64,000 nucleotides of DNA from the NCBI RefSeq assembly GCF_013410665.1, contig NZ_JACCFM010000001.1:3286001-3350000 (forward strand), read 5' to 3'. This DNA comes from Leifsonia psychrotolerans (lineage in GTDB: Bacteria > Actinomycetota > Actinomycetes > Actinomycetales > Microbacteriaceae). Below the pieces are notes generated by a model, which searched no databases, had not been told where the DNA came from, and was given only the letters and a program-made list of their open reading frames with translations. The position numbers were made by a program, and so were the translations under genes. This document shows positions 17,939-26,341 of the stretch, one piece after another (position 1 is the first letter of the stretch; every line of letters begins with the position of its first letter).

Positions 17939-18769
17939 GTGTCGGTGGAATCCGTACAGACTCCGCAGCCGTCGCCGCCGGTTCCACACGGCGACCCGGT
18001 TCTGACGGTGAGCGGGATGTCAAAGGCTTTCGGCGCCGTGCGAGCGTTGACCGAGGTGAACCTTGAGGTCTATCCCGGTGAGGTCGTCGCCATCGTTGGC
18101 GATAACGGAGCAGGCAAGTCGACCCTGGTGAAGATACTCGCGGGGGTGTACCCACCCGATACCGGCGTGATCACCTTTCAGGGCCGCCCCGTGAGCATTC
18201 CGTCGCCCGCGGCATCGCGGGCTCTCGGAATCGCCACGGTGTTTCAAGATCTCGCGCTCTGCGACAACCTCGACGTCGTGTCGAATCTCTTTCTTGGGCG
18301 CGAGGTGGGCAACTTCACCCTCAACGAGGAAGAGATGGAGAAGCGCTCCTGGGAGTTACTGCGGCAGCTGTCGGCCAAGATCCCCTCGGTACGCATCGCG
18401 GTCGCCTCTCTCTCGGGCGGGCAACGCCAGACCGTGGCGATCGCGCGTTCGCTGATCGGCGAGCCACGCGTGGTGATCCTGGATGAACCCACGGCAGCAC
18501 TCGGAGTCGCGCAGACGGCCGAGGTGTTGAACCTTATCGAGCGGCTCCGTGAACGCGGCCACGGCATCCTGCTGATCAGCCACAACATGGCCGACGTGCA
18601 GGCAGTCGCCGATCGGGTGGTCGTGTTGCGGCTGGGCCGCAACAACGGAGACTTTCAGGTGGCCGACGTCAGCTATGAAGACATCATCTCGGCCATCACG
18701 GGTGCGACAGACAACGTTGTCACCCGTCGGGCGGCCACCCATTCCAGCGGAGAGGCAGCGCACCAATGA
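17939..18769 (+). CDS. Sugar ABC transporter ATP-binding protein, single-cassette form
   Basis: GTG at 17939 is preceded by the strong site AAAGGAGAAA. The 276-residue protein has one complete cassette: Walker A G-D-N-G-A-G-K-S-T, Q-loop V-F-Q-D-L, signature L-S-G-G-Q-R-Q and Walker B V-V-I-L-D-E-P-T-A-A-L-G. Classical ribose/xylose transporters of the CUT2 class use a fused double cassette of about 500 residues, so this half-size version must work as a homodimer. The stop overlaps the permease start by 4 nt. Confidence 0.88.
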   Translation: MSVESVQTPQPSPPVPHGDPVLTVSGMSKAFGAVRALTEVNLEVYPGEVVAIVGDNGAGKSTLVKILAGVYPPDTGVITFQGRPVSIPSPAASRALGIATVFQDLALCDNLDVVSNLFLGREVGNFTLNEEEMEKRSWELLRQLSAKIPSVRIAVASLSGGQRQTVAIARSLIGEPRVVILDEPTAALGVAQTAEVLNLIERLRERGHGILLISHNMADVQAVADRVVVLRLGRNNGDFQVADVSYEDIISAITGATDNVVTRRAATHSSGEAAHQ

Positions 18770-20031
18770 CGATATCAACGCCCGTGCCCGCACCGGGGAA
18801 GCCGCCGCTGGCGGCCGATCGGCTCGACGAACGCCTGACGCCGCGGGAGGGGATCAGGGGGTCGATCACCGCGTTCGGTCAGCGGGTGCGTGGCGGCGAC
18901 CTGGGCTCGCTGCCCGTTGTGATCGGACTCATTCTGATCTGGGCGATTTTTCAGATTCTCAACCCCAACTTTCTCTCCCCCAACAACCTGGTAAACCTGG
19001 CGCTGCAGTCTGCGGCCAGCGGAACGATTGCAATCGGCGTGGTCGTGGTGCTACTCGTCGCGCAGATCGACCTGTCAATCGGCTCGGTGAGTGGTCTCGC
19101 TGCGGCCATCCTGGGCGTCTCCCTCACTCAGCTGAACTGGCCGGATTGGCTCGCCATCATTGTGGCGCTGGCCGTCGGTGCACTGATCGGCCTCCTCTAC
19201 GGCATTCTGTTCACGCGGTTCGGGGTGCCCACCTTCGTGATCACGCTCGCCGGGCTGCTCGCCTTTCTGGGGCTACAGCTCAAGGTGCTGGGGCCGAACG
19301 GGTCGATCAACCTGCCCTATGACTCGTTCGTTGTGCAATTTGCGACATCGATGTTCCTGCCGCCGTGGCTGGCCTACATCCTCGCGGTACTCACCGCCGG
19401 AGCCCTCTTCGCCACCGACCTCATGCGTAATCGTCGCCGAGCGCGGGCCGGTCTCTCCACCGGCCCGCTCAGCATCGTTCTCGTCAAGAGCGTGCTGCTG
19501 CTCGTGGTTCTCGCGGTTGCCGTCTGGTATCTGGCTTTGGACCGAGGCGTCGGGCTGATGTTCGTGCTCTTTCTGGTGCTTGTCGTTGTGATGAACTTCT
19601 TTCTCACTCGCACCAGGTGGGGGCGCTCGGTCTACGCCATCGGGGGCAACGTCGAGGCGACCCGGCGTTCGGGCATCAAAGTCAACCGGGTCTACATCTC
19701 GGTGCTCATGCTCGGCACCACGTTCGCCACGCTGGGCGGCTTGCTCGCTGCATCCCGTCTCACGGCAGCCAGCCTCTCAAGCGGTGGCGGTGATACCAAC
19801 CTGGTGGCAATCGCCGCGGCGGTGATCGGCGGAACGAGCCTGTTCGGTGGTCGCGGCAGCGCCTACGCCGCCCTGCTTGGAATTCTCGTTCTGCAGTCCA
19901 TCTCGAACGGTCTCACCCTGCTCAACCTCGACTCGTCGATTCGCTACATGATCACCGGGGCCGTGTTGCTCCTCGCCGTCATCATCGACTCGCTCTCCCG
20001 GCGTTCTCGCGCCAGTCACGGTCAGGCTTAG
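18766..20031 (+). CDS. Sugar ABC transporter permease (XylH/RbsC-like)
   Basis: A 421-residue permease with about ten or more membrane helices. BPD-type-2 motifs are visible: Q-I-D-L-S-I-G-S-V-S-G-L in the first half, F-G-V-P-T-F-V-I-T-L-A-G-L-L, and near the C-terminus A-A-A-V-I-G-G-T-S-L-F-G-G-R-G-S. The length above 400 and two extra central spans are like XylH rather than the shorter RbsC. Coupled to the ATPase by an ATGA overlap. With the ROK regulator and XylF-like protein it forms a complete pentose-type importer; no catabolic enzyme lies beside it. Confidence 0.87.
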   Translation: MTISTPVPAPGKPPLAADRLDERLTPREGIRGSITAFGQRVRGGDLGSLPVVIGLILIWAIFQILNPNFLSPNNLVNLALQSAASGTIAIGVVVVLLVAQIDLSIGSVSGLAAAILGVSLTQLNWPDWLAIIVALAVGALIGLLYGILFTRFGVPTFVITLAGLLAFLGLQLKVLGPNGSINLPYDSFVVQFATSMFLPPWLAYILAVLTAGALFATDLMRNRRRARAGLSTGPLSIVLVKSVLLLVVLAVAVWYLALDRGVGLMFVLFLVLVVVMNFFLTRTRWGRSVYAIGGNVEATRRSGIKVNRVYISVLMLGTTFATLGGLLAASRLTAASLSSGGGDTNLVAIAAAVIGGTSLFGGRGSAYAALLGILVLQSISNGLTLLNLDSSIRYMITGAVLLLAVIIDSLSRRSRASHGQA

Positions 20032-20069
20032 CGGAGTTTCACGCGCGTGCGAGCGGTTACGGTGGAACC

Positions 20070-20723
20070 GTGACTGAGCACGCGGCATCCGAAGCAGACA
20101 ACCTCACCGTCGAGTTGACGACCTACGGCGTCGGACCGTGGCAGGGGGAATGGCCGGAAGAGTCGCACTACGACGCCGAACTTCTGACGCATGGCGACAC
20201 GCGCAACGTGATCGATCGCTACCGCTACTGGAGCATGGCAGCCATCGTCGCCGACCTCGACACGCACCGGCACCCGTTCCACGTGGCCATCGAGAACTGG
20301 CAGCACGACATGAACATCGGGTCGATCGTGCGAAGCGCGAATGCCTTCGCCGCCGACACCGTGCACATCGTGGGGCGTAAGCGCTGGAACAAGCGCGGGG
20401 CCATGGTCACCGATCGCTACCAGCACGTCATGCACCATCCGGATGTCGCCGACTTCTTGGCCTGGGCGCAGAGCGCAAACCTGCCTGTGATCGCCATTGA
20501 CAACGTTCCGGGGTGCGTGAAGATCGAGACCTTTAGCTTTCCTGAGCGCTGCGTGATGCTCTTCGGGCAGGAAGGCCCGGGCCTCTCGCCCGAGGCGATC
20601 GCGGCTGCAGACACCGTGGTCGAGATCACCCAGTTCGGCTCGACCCGATCGATCAACGCCTCGGCCGCGGCCGCTGTGACGATGCACAACTGGGTCATGC
20701 AGCATGTGACGTTCACCCCGTAG
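20070..20723 (+). CDS. SpoU/TrmH-family RNA 2'-O-methyltransferase
   Basis: 217 residues with the three SPOUT knot motifs: N-I-G-S-I-V-R-S-A-N-A-F (about 94-105), L-F-G-Q-E-G-P-G-L (about 169-177) and S-T-R-S-I-N-A-S-A-A-A-A-V (about 191-203). The final motif differs slightly from the usual S-L-N-V-S-V-A. GTG start with TACGGT 6 nt upstream, so probably leaderless. It methylates a ribose in tRNA or rRNA; the exact target cannot be told. Monocistronic. Confidence 0.85.
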   Translation: MTEHAASEADNLTVELTTYGVGPWQGEWPEESHYDAELLTHGDTRNVIDRYRYWSMAAIVADLDTHRHPFHVAIENWQHDMNIGSIVRSANAFAADTVHIVGRKRWNKRGAMVTDRYQHVMHHPDVADFLAWAQSANLPVIAIDNVPGCVKIETFSFPERCVMLFGQEGPGLSPEAIAAADTVVEITQFGSTRSINASAAAAVTMHNWVMQHVTFTP

Positions 20724-20727
20724 ACAG

Positions 20728-20985
20728 GTCGTTCTAAGCGACGCCGCCTGGAACTGCAGTGCAGCCGAGGTCGATCCGTCCACCGGCCAGACCGTGATCT
20801 CCAGTGAACTGGCTGGCACGCCGGCGCCCGGAGCCGCGGCCCCGACGCTCATCGTGAGCGCCAGGGTCGAGGCTACTGCTTACCCGAAGGTTGTCAACAA
20901 TGCGACCGTCGACCCAGAGTCTCCTGACGATATGCCGGAGAACAACGAGTCGGCGGAGACTCTCATCGTTTCTCCTCGGGCCCGC
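20728..20985 (+). pseudogene. Decayed fragment of a DUF11-repeat surface protein
   Basis: In the frame of 20728 the translation has the C-terminal half of a DUF11/CARDB-like adhesin repeat: a W-N-C near the start, then a Pro-Gly-rich turn, L-I-V-S-A-R-V, N-N-A-T-V and the typical end P-E-N-N-E-S-A-E. There is no convincing start or ribosome site. The frame runs out of the domain into the convergent YhgE gene with no anchor. I read it as the remnant of a larger surface protein lost by deletion, not a gene. Confidence 0.65.
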
Positions 20986-20986
20986 T

Positions 20987-22885
20987 TCACCCGATCAGGC
21001 TCGGTTCTAAGTCACGCAGCGTGCGGAAATGCGTCATTCGCACCACGCCGAGCGCCGCGATGGCGACCGCGCAGGCAAGCCAGGCGATGAGCACCCACAC
21101 ATCGCTCATCGCCTCCGCGAGATTGCCGCCATACATGAGTTGCCGCAATCCGTCGACGGAATATGACATCGGCAACAGATGGTGCACGAATGCGAGCGGC
21201 GCGGGCAAGGTCTGCCAGGGGAACGTGCCGCCCGCCGTGACCAGTTGCACGACCATCAGCACCAGGCCGACGAACTGGCCGACGCTGCCGAGCCAGATAT
21301 TGAGGGCCAGGATCATCGCGGCGAACGTGATCGATGAGAGCGCCATGAGTCCGTAGGTTCCGAGCGGGTTCTCGACCTTGAAACCGAGCACGACGGCCAC
21401 GATCACGTAGAGGCCCACCATTTGTAGCGCCCCGATCAGGGCCGGGGTGAGCCAGCCGGCGAACGTGATTTTAATCGGCGAGTGCAGCGCGGTGATCGCG
21501 CGGCGGGAGACGGGTTTGACGATCAGGAAGAGCGCATAGATTCCGATCCAGGCGGCCAATGCAACGAAGAATGGCGCCAACCCGGCGCCGTAGGTTCCCG
21601 CCCGTGCGACGGCGGATTCCTGTACCGCCACCGGGTTGGCAATGTTCTTGGCCTGGGCGGTGCGCTCAGCCTCCGTCGTCTCGGGGATGCTCTGGTAGCC
21701 GCTGTGCAGTGCACCGTGCAGGGTGGTCAGACCGGTGACGAGATCGGGCAACCCGCTCGAGAGCTGCGCGGCTCCGGCACTGGCCTGGGCTGCGCCCTCG
21801 GCGAGACTGCTCGAGCCGGATGTCGCGGCCTGAATCCCCGCGACCAAGGCGGGAGTCGCATCCGCGAGCCGCTGCGCGCCACTGGCGACCTGAGCCGACC
21901 CCTCAGCGAGCGCGTCGATCGTTCCGACGGCATGCTGAACGTGATCGTTGCCACTGCGCACCGCCGCACCGAGCCGATCGAGCGTGGCGAGCACCGCGTC
22001 GATCTGGGCCGGGCTGAGCACGGCAGAGGACTCGAGTTGTTGCTCGATCTGGTCGCGCGTCGGTTGCAGCTGATTCACGACGTCGGCCGACACCGTGCCC
22101 ACGCGATCGCCGATTCCGGCGAGTTGCTGGTTGCCAGCGGCGACCTGCGAGGCTCCATCGGCGAGAGCTGCGCTCTGCGCCGGAAGCGCGGAGGTGGCCG
22201 TCGCCACAGCGCCCAGGCCATCGCGCAGGCTCACCGTGCCCGCGGCCAACGAGGCAGTGCCGGTCGCCAGCTGGGCGGCCCCGTCGGCAGCGGCGGTTGC
22301 GCCGTCGAGGAGGTTCTGGGCGCCATCTGTCGCACTCACCAGACTGGTCCGAATTGTCGAAAGTCCCACGAGAAATTGCCCGGCGGCTTGCTCGTTCACC
22401 TGCGCTACGATCTGTGCCTGGATCTTCTTGACAGCTTGTTCGCCGATCGTCGTTCCGAGGTAGCTGTTCGCGTCGTTCGTGGTGAGAATGACCGTGGCCT
22501 GTTGAGGGCGAGGTGTCGACGACGACACGATGGCCTCAGAGAAGTCGGCGGGCAGTGTGACGCTGAAGTCGAATTTTTGGTCGTTGAGTCCGTGTGCGGC
22601 GGCCGCGGCCGACACCCGGTGCCAGTTGAAGGTACCGTCCGCGAGCAATTGCGTGGCGACCTCATCGCCGTAGTTCGTGTGCTTCCCGTTCGAGGAGTAA
22701 CCGGTGTCGCTCACGACGAGCGCGACAGGAATGGCATTGAGTTTCGCGTAAGGGTCCTGGTTCGCCCACAGGTAGAAGCCGCCGTAGAGCAAGGGCACGA
22801 TTCCAAGGGCGAGCAGTGCGATGAGCGCCATCGGTGAGCGCGTCAGCCGACGGAGCTCGGCCGCGATCATGGCCGGGATCTTCAT
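20987..22885 (-). CDS. YhgE/Pip-family membrane protein (copy 1)
   Basis: A 632-residue ABC-2-like membrane protein. One N-terminal helix (about 18-38, ending L-Y-G-G-F-Y-L-W-A-N) is followed by an extracytoplasmic region. Residues about 190-400 are a long Ala/Gly/Leu repeat of the L-A-x-G-A-x-x-L type, probably coiled-coil or elongated. About six C-terminal helices follow, with the YhgE-type G-G-T-F-P-W-Q-T-L-P loop. It overlaps the upstream gene 22882-23520 by 4 nt. It is a paralogue of 24344-26308, encoded divergently. Family members include phage-infection protein Pip and are thought to be envelope exporters; the cargo is not known. Confidence 0.82.
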   Translation of the reverse strand: MKIPAMIAAELRRLTRSPMALIALLALGIVPLLYGGFYLWANQDPYAKLNAIPVALVVSDTGYSSNGKHTNYGDEVATQLLADGTFNWHRVSAAAAAHGLNDQKFDFSVTLPADFSEAIVSSSTPRPQQATVILTTNDANSYLGTTIGEQAVKKIQAQIVAQVNEQAAGQFLVGLSTIRTSLVSATDGAQNLLDGATAAADGAAQLATGTASLAAGTVSLRDGLGAVATATSALPAQSAALADGASQVAAGNQQLAGIGDRVGTVSADVVNQLQPTRDQIEQQLESSAVLSPAQIDAVLATLDRLGAAVRSGNDHVQHAVGTIDALAEGSAQVASGAQRLADATPALVAGIQAATSGSSSLAEGAAQASAGAAQLSSGLPDLVTGLTTLHGALHSGYQSIPETTEAERTAQAKNIANPVAVQESAVARAGTYGAGLAPFFVALAAWIGIYALFLIVKPVSRRAITALHSPIKITFAGWLTPALIGALQMVGLYVIVAVVLGFKVENPLGTYGLMALSSITFAAMILALNIWLGSVGQFVGLVLMVVQLVTAGGTFPWQTLPAPLAFVHHLLPMSYSVDGLRQLMYGGNLAEAMSDVWVLIAWLACAVAIAALGVVRMTHFRTLRDLEPSLIG

Positions 22886-23520
22886 GAGTCCGCCTCCGTT
22901 TGATCGGCAGCCGACTCCTCAGGAGCGTCCGCTGCACTCCCGAGCGCAGTGGCCGATGCGACTCCCGCGATCACGAGCATCGCGTAGCCACGTGCCGCCA
23001 GTTCGTTTGCCCGGTTCCACCACTCGGCCGGGTCCCCACCATGACGGTCCGGTGCGGTGAGCACGACTCCTTCGACCTCGTCACGCATGACGGCGAGTTC
23101 GGTGAGCAGACGGATGCGCACGATCGCCGGCACCGTGCCGATCGTCCACCTGCTCCACTTCTCGACCTCGAGTTCGCTCAGAGCCCTTTTTGTGGCGAGG
23201 GGGCTGGATGGGCGGCCGGCGAACATGAGTTCCTCGGCGACGATGCCGAAGACGGTGACGCCGGACGAGGGATCATTCACCTCGGGGGCATCGACCAGGG
23301 CGACCCTCTGGCGGAGGGTCCGCGGATCGACAGCGCCGTCGATGGCGACGGTGCCGGCATCCGGCCGCATCCGGCCCGACGCAATAAGGCCAAGCACGCT
23401 GGGCCGCTGCTCGGTCTCGACCACCGCGAGGCTGGCCCGCCCGCTTCGGAATTCGGCTGAGATCGGGGGCAAGGCCGAGCCGTGTCGGCCCTTACTCACC
23501 TCGGTCAGAGTCACAATCAT
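22882..23520 (-). CDS. Degenerate ABC-ATPase-like protein (copy 1)
   Basis: A 212-residue protein with the strand order of an ABC cassette (R-P-S-V-L-G-L-I-A-S-G-R-M-R-P-D-A-G-T-V-A-I-D-G after a first sheet). However, no Walker A Gly-x-x-Gly-x-Gly-Lys, no LSGGQ signature and no Walker B Asp-Glu are seen; the Walker B position reads G-V-V-L-T-A-P-D. It starts at an ATG after GAGGAGG and overlaps the YhgE copy 1 start. It is probably a pseudo-ATPase partner of that membrane protein. Assignment rests on fold-like spacing and on the clearer paralogue at 23667. Confidence 0.6.
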   Translation of the reverse strand: MIVTLTEVSKGRHGSALPPISAEFRSGRASLAVVETEQRPSVLGLIASGRMRPDAGTVAIDGAVDPRTLRQRVALVDAPEVNDPSSGVTVFGIVAEELMFAGRPSSPLATKRALSELEVEKWSRWTIGTVPAIVRIRLLTELAVMRDEVEGVVLTAPDRHGGDPAEWWNRANELAARGYAMLVIAGVASATALGSAADAPEESAADQTEADS

Positions 23521-23588
23521 GAGCCCTCCTCAGTGTGGTGCATTCAGTGTAGATGCGCGTGTTGGGGGGCGAACAGGGCGCCCTCGCG

Positions 23589-23627
23589 TTGACTTTCGGG
23601 TTTGATCAACTAAACTGACTAGTCAGT
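23589..23627 (+). promoter_or_regulatory. Promoter with TetR-type palindromic operator
   Basis: -35 TTGACT (23589-23594), 16-bp spacer, -10 TAAACT (23611-23616). The perfect 14-bp palindrome ACTGACTAGTCAGT (23614-23627) overlaps the -10 and the expected start point. It faces the operon 23667-26923, which ends in a TetR regulator, so autorepression is likely. On the other strand a -10-like TACACT at 23551-23546 serves the divergent copy-1 operon about 65 bp away. Confidence 0.75.
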
Positions 23628-23666
23628 ACAAATTACCATGTGCTGCGAGAGAGAGAAGGAATCGAC

Positions 23667-24341
23667 GTGCAGTCGACTATCTGGGCGGATGCCCTGGCCT
23701 TGACCGCCAAGCGCGGCCGCGTTTATGGGCCGGTCAACCTCGAAATCGGCGAAGGAGTCACCGTGCTCTGCGGGCCGTCGGGCAGTGGTCGCACGAGCGC
23801 GCTGCTCACCCTGGCCGGGCGCATGCGCCCGAGCAGCGGAACGGCCGAAGTGCTCGGCTATGCCCTCCCGCGGCAGGCGCGCTCGGTGCAGAAAAAAACT
23901 TCGATCGCGGGCTTCGACGACATCGATGACCTCGAAGTCTCGGTCTCCGTCGGGGCCGCCGTGCGCGAGCGCCGCGCCTGGCTCGCTCCCTGGTGGTCGA
24001 TCGTGAAGCGTCCGAGCAACAGCTCGTTCGCTGAGTTGGCCCAGCCGATCTTCGGGGACGTGCCGATTCCGGCCGTGAACACGACGATCTGGGATCTAAA
24101 CGAGCTGCAGAGCATGTTGCTGCGCGTGACGCTCGCGCAGATGTCGAACCCCAGCGTTCTTTTCGTCGACCAGATCGAACAGGTACATGAGCCTCGATCA
24201 CGACGGATTCTCTGGGAGCGCCTGGGCGCGCTCGCCGAGACCGGCACCGCCGTGGTCGTGGCCGCGACCGAGCCGGAACCGCAACTCTGGACCGGGCTTT
24301 CGAGCCAACCGACCGTTATTTCACTCACCGAGGACAACTGA
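23667..24341 (+). CDS. ABC-type ATP-binding protein with altered catalytic motifs (copy 2)
   Basis: GTG at 23667 follows GAGAAGGA and is preferred over GTG 23640. The 224-residue cassette has a Walker A with arginine in place of lysine (G-P-S-G-S-G-R-T-S), a weak signature region (D-L-N-E-L-Q), and a Walker B ending in Asp-Gln instead of Asp-Glu (V-L-F-V-D-Q). These replacements remove the residues normally needed for nucleotide hydrolysis. It is 2 nt from YhgE copy 2 (24344), so both are co-translated. It may bind nucleotide without turnover or act as a scaffold. Confidence 0.78.
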   Translation: MQSTIWADALALTAKRGRVYGPVNLEIGEGVTVLCGPSGSGRTSALLTLAGRMRPSSGTAEVLGYALPRQARSVQKKTSIAGFDDIDDLEVSVSVGAAVRERRAWLAPWWSIVKRPSNSSFAELAQPIFGDVPIPAVNTTIWDLNELQSMLLRVTLAQMSNPSVLFVDQIEQVHEPRSRRILWERLGALAETGTAVVVAATEPEPQLWTGLSSQPTVISLTEDN

Positions 24342-24343
24342 GA

Positions 24344-26308
24344 ATGTTTGCATTTCTGTCATCCGGCACCGAACTCCGCCGGTTTCGCAAGGGCGCTCTG
24401 CCCAAGATCGCCGTCGCGGTGCTCCTCTTCATCCCCCTCATCTATGGGGCTCTCTACCTCTGGGCCTTCTGGGCGCCGACCGATGAGCTGAGGAACCTGC
24501 CTGTCGCCCTCGTGAATGAAGACACCGGCGCGGTGAACGACGGCGAGCGCCTCCTCGCGGGCAACGATGTCGTCGACAAGCTCGTCGACGGCAAAGATCT
24601 CGACTGGCATCAAACGGATGCCGCGGATGCCGCAGCGGGTGTCTCGAACGGCGAGTACTACTTCTCTCTGACCATTCCGGCGAACTTCTCCGCCAGCGCG
24701 ATCTCGGCCGGCACCGACCTGCCCCAGTCCGCCGTCTTGCAGGTGAACTACAACGACAGCAACAGCTTCCTGGCCTCGACGCTCGGTAAATCGGCCATGG
24801 CACAGGTGCGGGAGGCCGTCGCCGTGAACGTGGGCGAGCAGACGGTGAACACACTGCTGGTGGGTCTGCACGACGCGGGCGCCGGCATCCGGGATGCTGC
24901 AGACGGCGCCACCCAGCTCGCCAACGGCCTCGACACGGCCAAGGCCGGAGCAGGCGACCTAGTCGTCGGGCTGGCCTCGCTCGCCGACGGCACCGCCACG
25001 CTGAACAGCGGAGCCGGGAAGCTGGATGCGGGTGCCACCACCCTCACCGACGGCTTGGCGACGCTCTCGAGCGGCGCTGCAACACTGTCGGACAAATCGG
25101 GTGAGCTGGCCACGGGCGCGGGGCAGCTCGCCGCCGGAGCGACAGGCCTCGCGGCCGGCACCGGCGCGGTCGCGACCGGCACCAGCACTGTTTCTGACAG
25201 CGTGACGAAGCTCATTGCCGCGATCAATGCGGCCCCCGCTGGCACCCCCGCCGCAGCTTTCCTGCCCGCCCTCGGCGAGTTGCAGGTCGGCGCAGGGAAG
25301 GTCGCCGCCGGGGCGGCGGATGCCAATGCGGGCGCAGGGCAGGTCTCGGGGGCGGCATCCGCGCTCGCCAACGGCTCCGCACAGCTCTCTGCGGGGGCCG
25401 GCCAGATCGCCGGCGGCCTGTCGAGCGCTCATTCCGGGGCCGCGGCACTCTCAGCTGGCGCCTCCGATCTTTCCGCCGGCACGCAGACCCTCGCCGATGG
25501 ATCCCAGGCATTGCTCGACGGCGGCAGCAAGCTGGAGAGCGGCGCGGGGCAACTCGTCGACGGCAGCCACACTCTTGCCACGGCACTCACTGACGGCGCC
25601 GAGAAGATCCCGAATGACTCCGACGGGCTGATCAGCCAGAAGTCGGTCGTGATCGCCGACCCGGTCTCGCTTGACCAGACCTGGGACAACGAATCGGCCG
25701 GTTTCGGTGAGGGCTTCGCGCCCTTCTTCATCGCCCTGGCAACCTTCGTCGGAGCACTCATCACCTGGCTGATCCTGCGGGCCCTGCCGACGCGGGCACT
25801 CGCAACGTCGGCCAGCGGCATCCGGACGATCATGACCGGTTTCCTGCCCGCCATGGCGATCGGCCTCGGTCAGGTCGTCATCATGGTGCTGGTGCTGGTC
25901 TATGGAATTGGGCTGGAACCGACCTATTGGCTGGGGATGAGCGCATTCATGTATCTCGCCGCCCTCGCGTTCCTGGCGGTGCAGCAGATGTTCATCGTGC
26001 TGCTCGGCTCGGCCGCGGGCCGCGTGGTCAGCCTGGTGCTGCTGATGATGATGCTGACCTCGTCGGGCGGAACGTACCCGGTTGAGACGACGCCGGAGTT
26101 CTTCCAGGCGCTGCATCCGTTCATGCCGGCCTCATGGGTCGTCACGGGCCTGCGCGAACTCATCACGGGTGGCATCGACTATAGGCTGTGGGTTTCGGTG
26201 GCATCGCTGGCGGCCCTTCTCATCGGCTCACTCGCGATCAGCGCGTGGAGTGCAGGCAAGCAGCGGATGTGGACGATCAAGCGTCTGCACCCTGAGCTGA
26301 CGATCTAG
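24344..26308 (+). CDS. YhgE/Pip-family membrane protein (copy 2)
   Basis: A 654-residue paralogue of copy 1. Helix about 23-45 ends L-Y-G-A-L-Y-L-W. The extracytoplasmic part contains the V-N-E-D-T-G and D-L-D-W-H-Q-T-D segments common to YhgE. Residues about 185-420 repeat L-A-x-G-A-x-x-L-x-x-G in many variants. From about 455 there are six helices and the loop S-S-G-G-T-Y-P-V-E-T-T-P-E-F-F-Q. It is the second gene of a TetR-controlled operon. The function is probably export or envelope remodelling; no substrate can be deduced. Confidence 0.85.
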   Translation: MFAFLSSGTELRRFRKGALPKIAVAVLLFIPLIYGALYLWAFWAPTDELRNLPVALVNEDTGAVNDGERLLAGNDVVDKLVDGKDLDWHQTDAADAAAGVSNGEYYFSLTIPANFSASAISAGTDLPQSAVLQVNYNDSNSFLASTLGKSAMAQVREAVAVNVGEQTVNTLLVGLHDAGAGIRDAADGATQLANGLDTAKAGAGDLVVGLASLADGTATLNSGAGKLDAGATTLTDGLATLSSGAATLSDKSGELATGAGQLAAGATGLAAGTGAVATGTSTVSDSVTKLIAAINAAPAGTPAAAFLPALGELQVGAGKVAAGAADANAGAGQVSGAASALANGSAQLSAGAGQIAGGLSSAHSGAAALSAGASDLSAGTQTLADGSQALLDGGSKLESGAGQLVDGSHTLATALTDGAEKIPNDSDGLISQKSVVIADPVSLDQTWDNESAGFGEGFAPFFIALATFVGALITWLILRALPTRALATSASGIRTIMTGFLPAMAIGLGQVVIMVLVLVYGIGLEPTYWLGMSAFMYLAALAFLAVQQMFIVLLGSAAGRVVSLVLLMMMLTSSGGTYPVETTPEFFQALHPFMPASWVVTGLRELITGGIDYRLWVSVASLAALLIGSLAISAWSAGKQRMWTIKRLHPELTI

Positions 26309-26341
26309 ACGATTCATACGTTCGATTAGAAGAGGTGCGGC

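Noticed and set aside
20794..21090. 98-codon open frame as a real small gene
   Set aside because: It starts in the middle of a DUF11-like fragment, has no ribosome site and overlaps the C-terminus of yhgE on the other strand; treated as a remnant.
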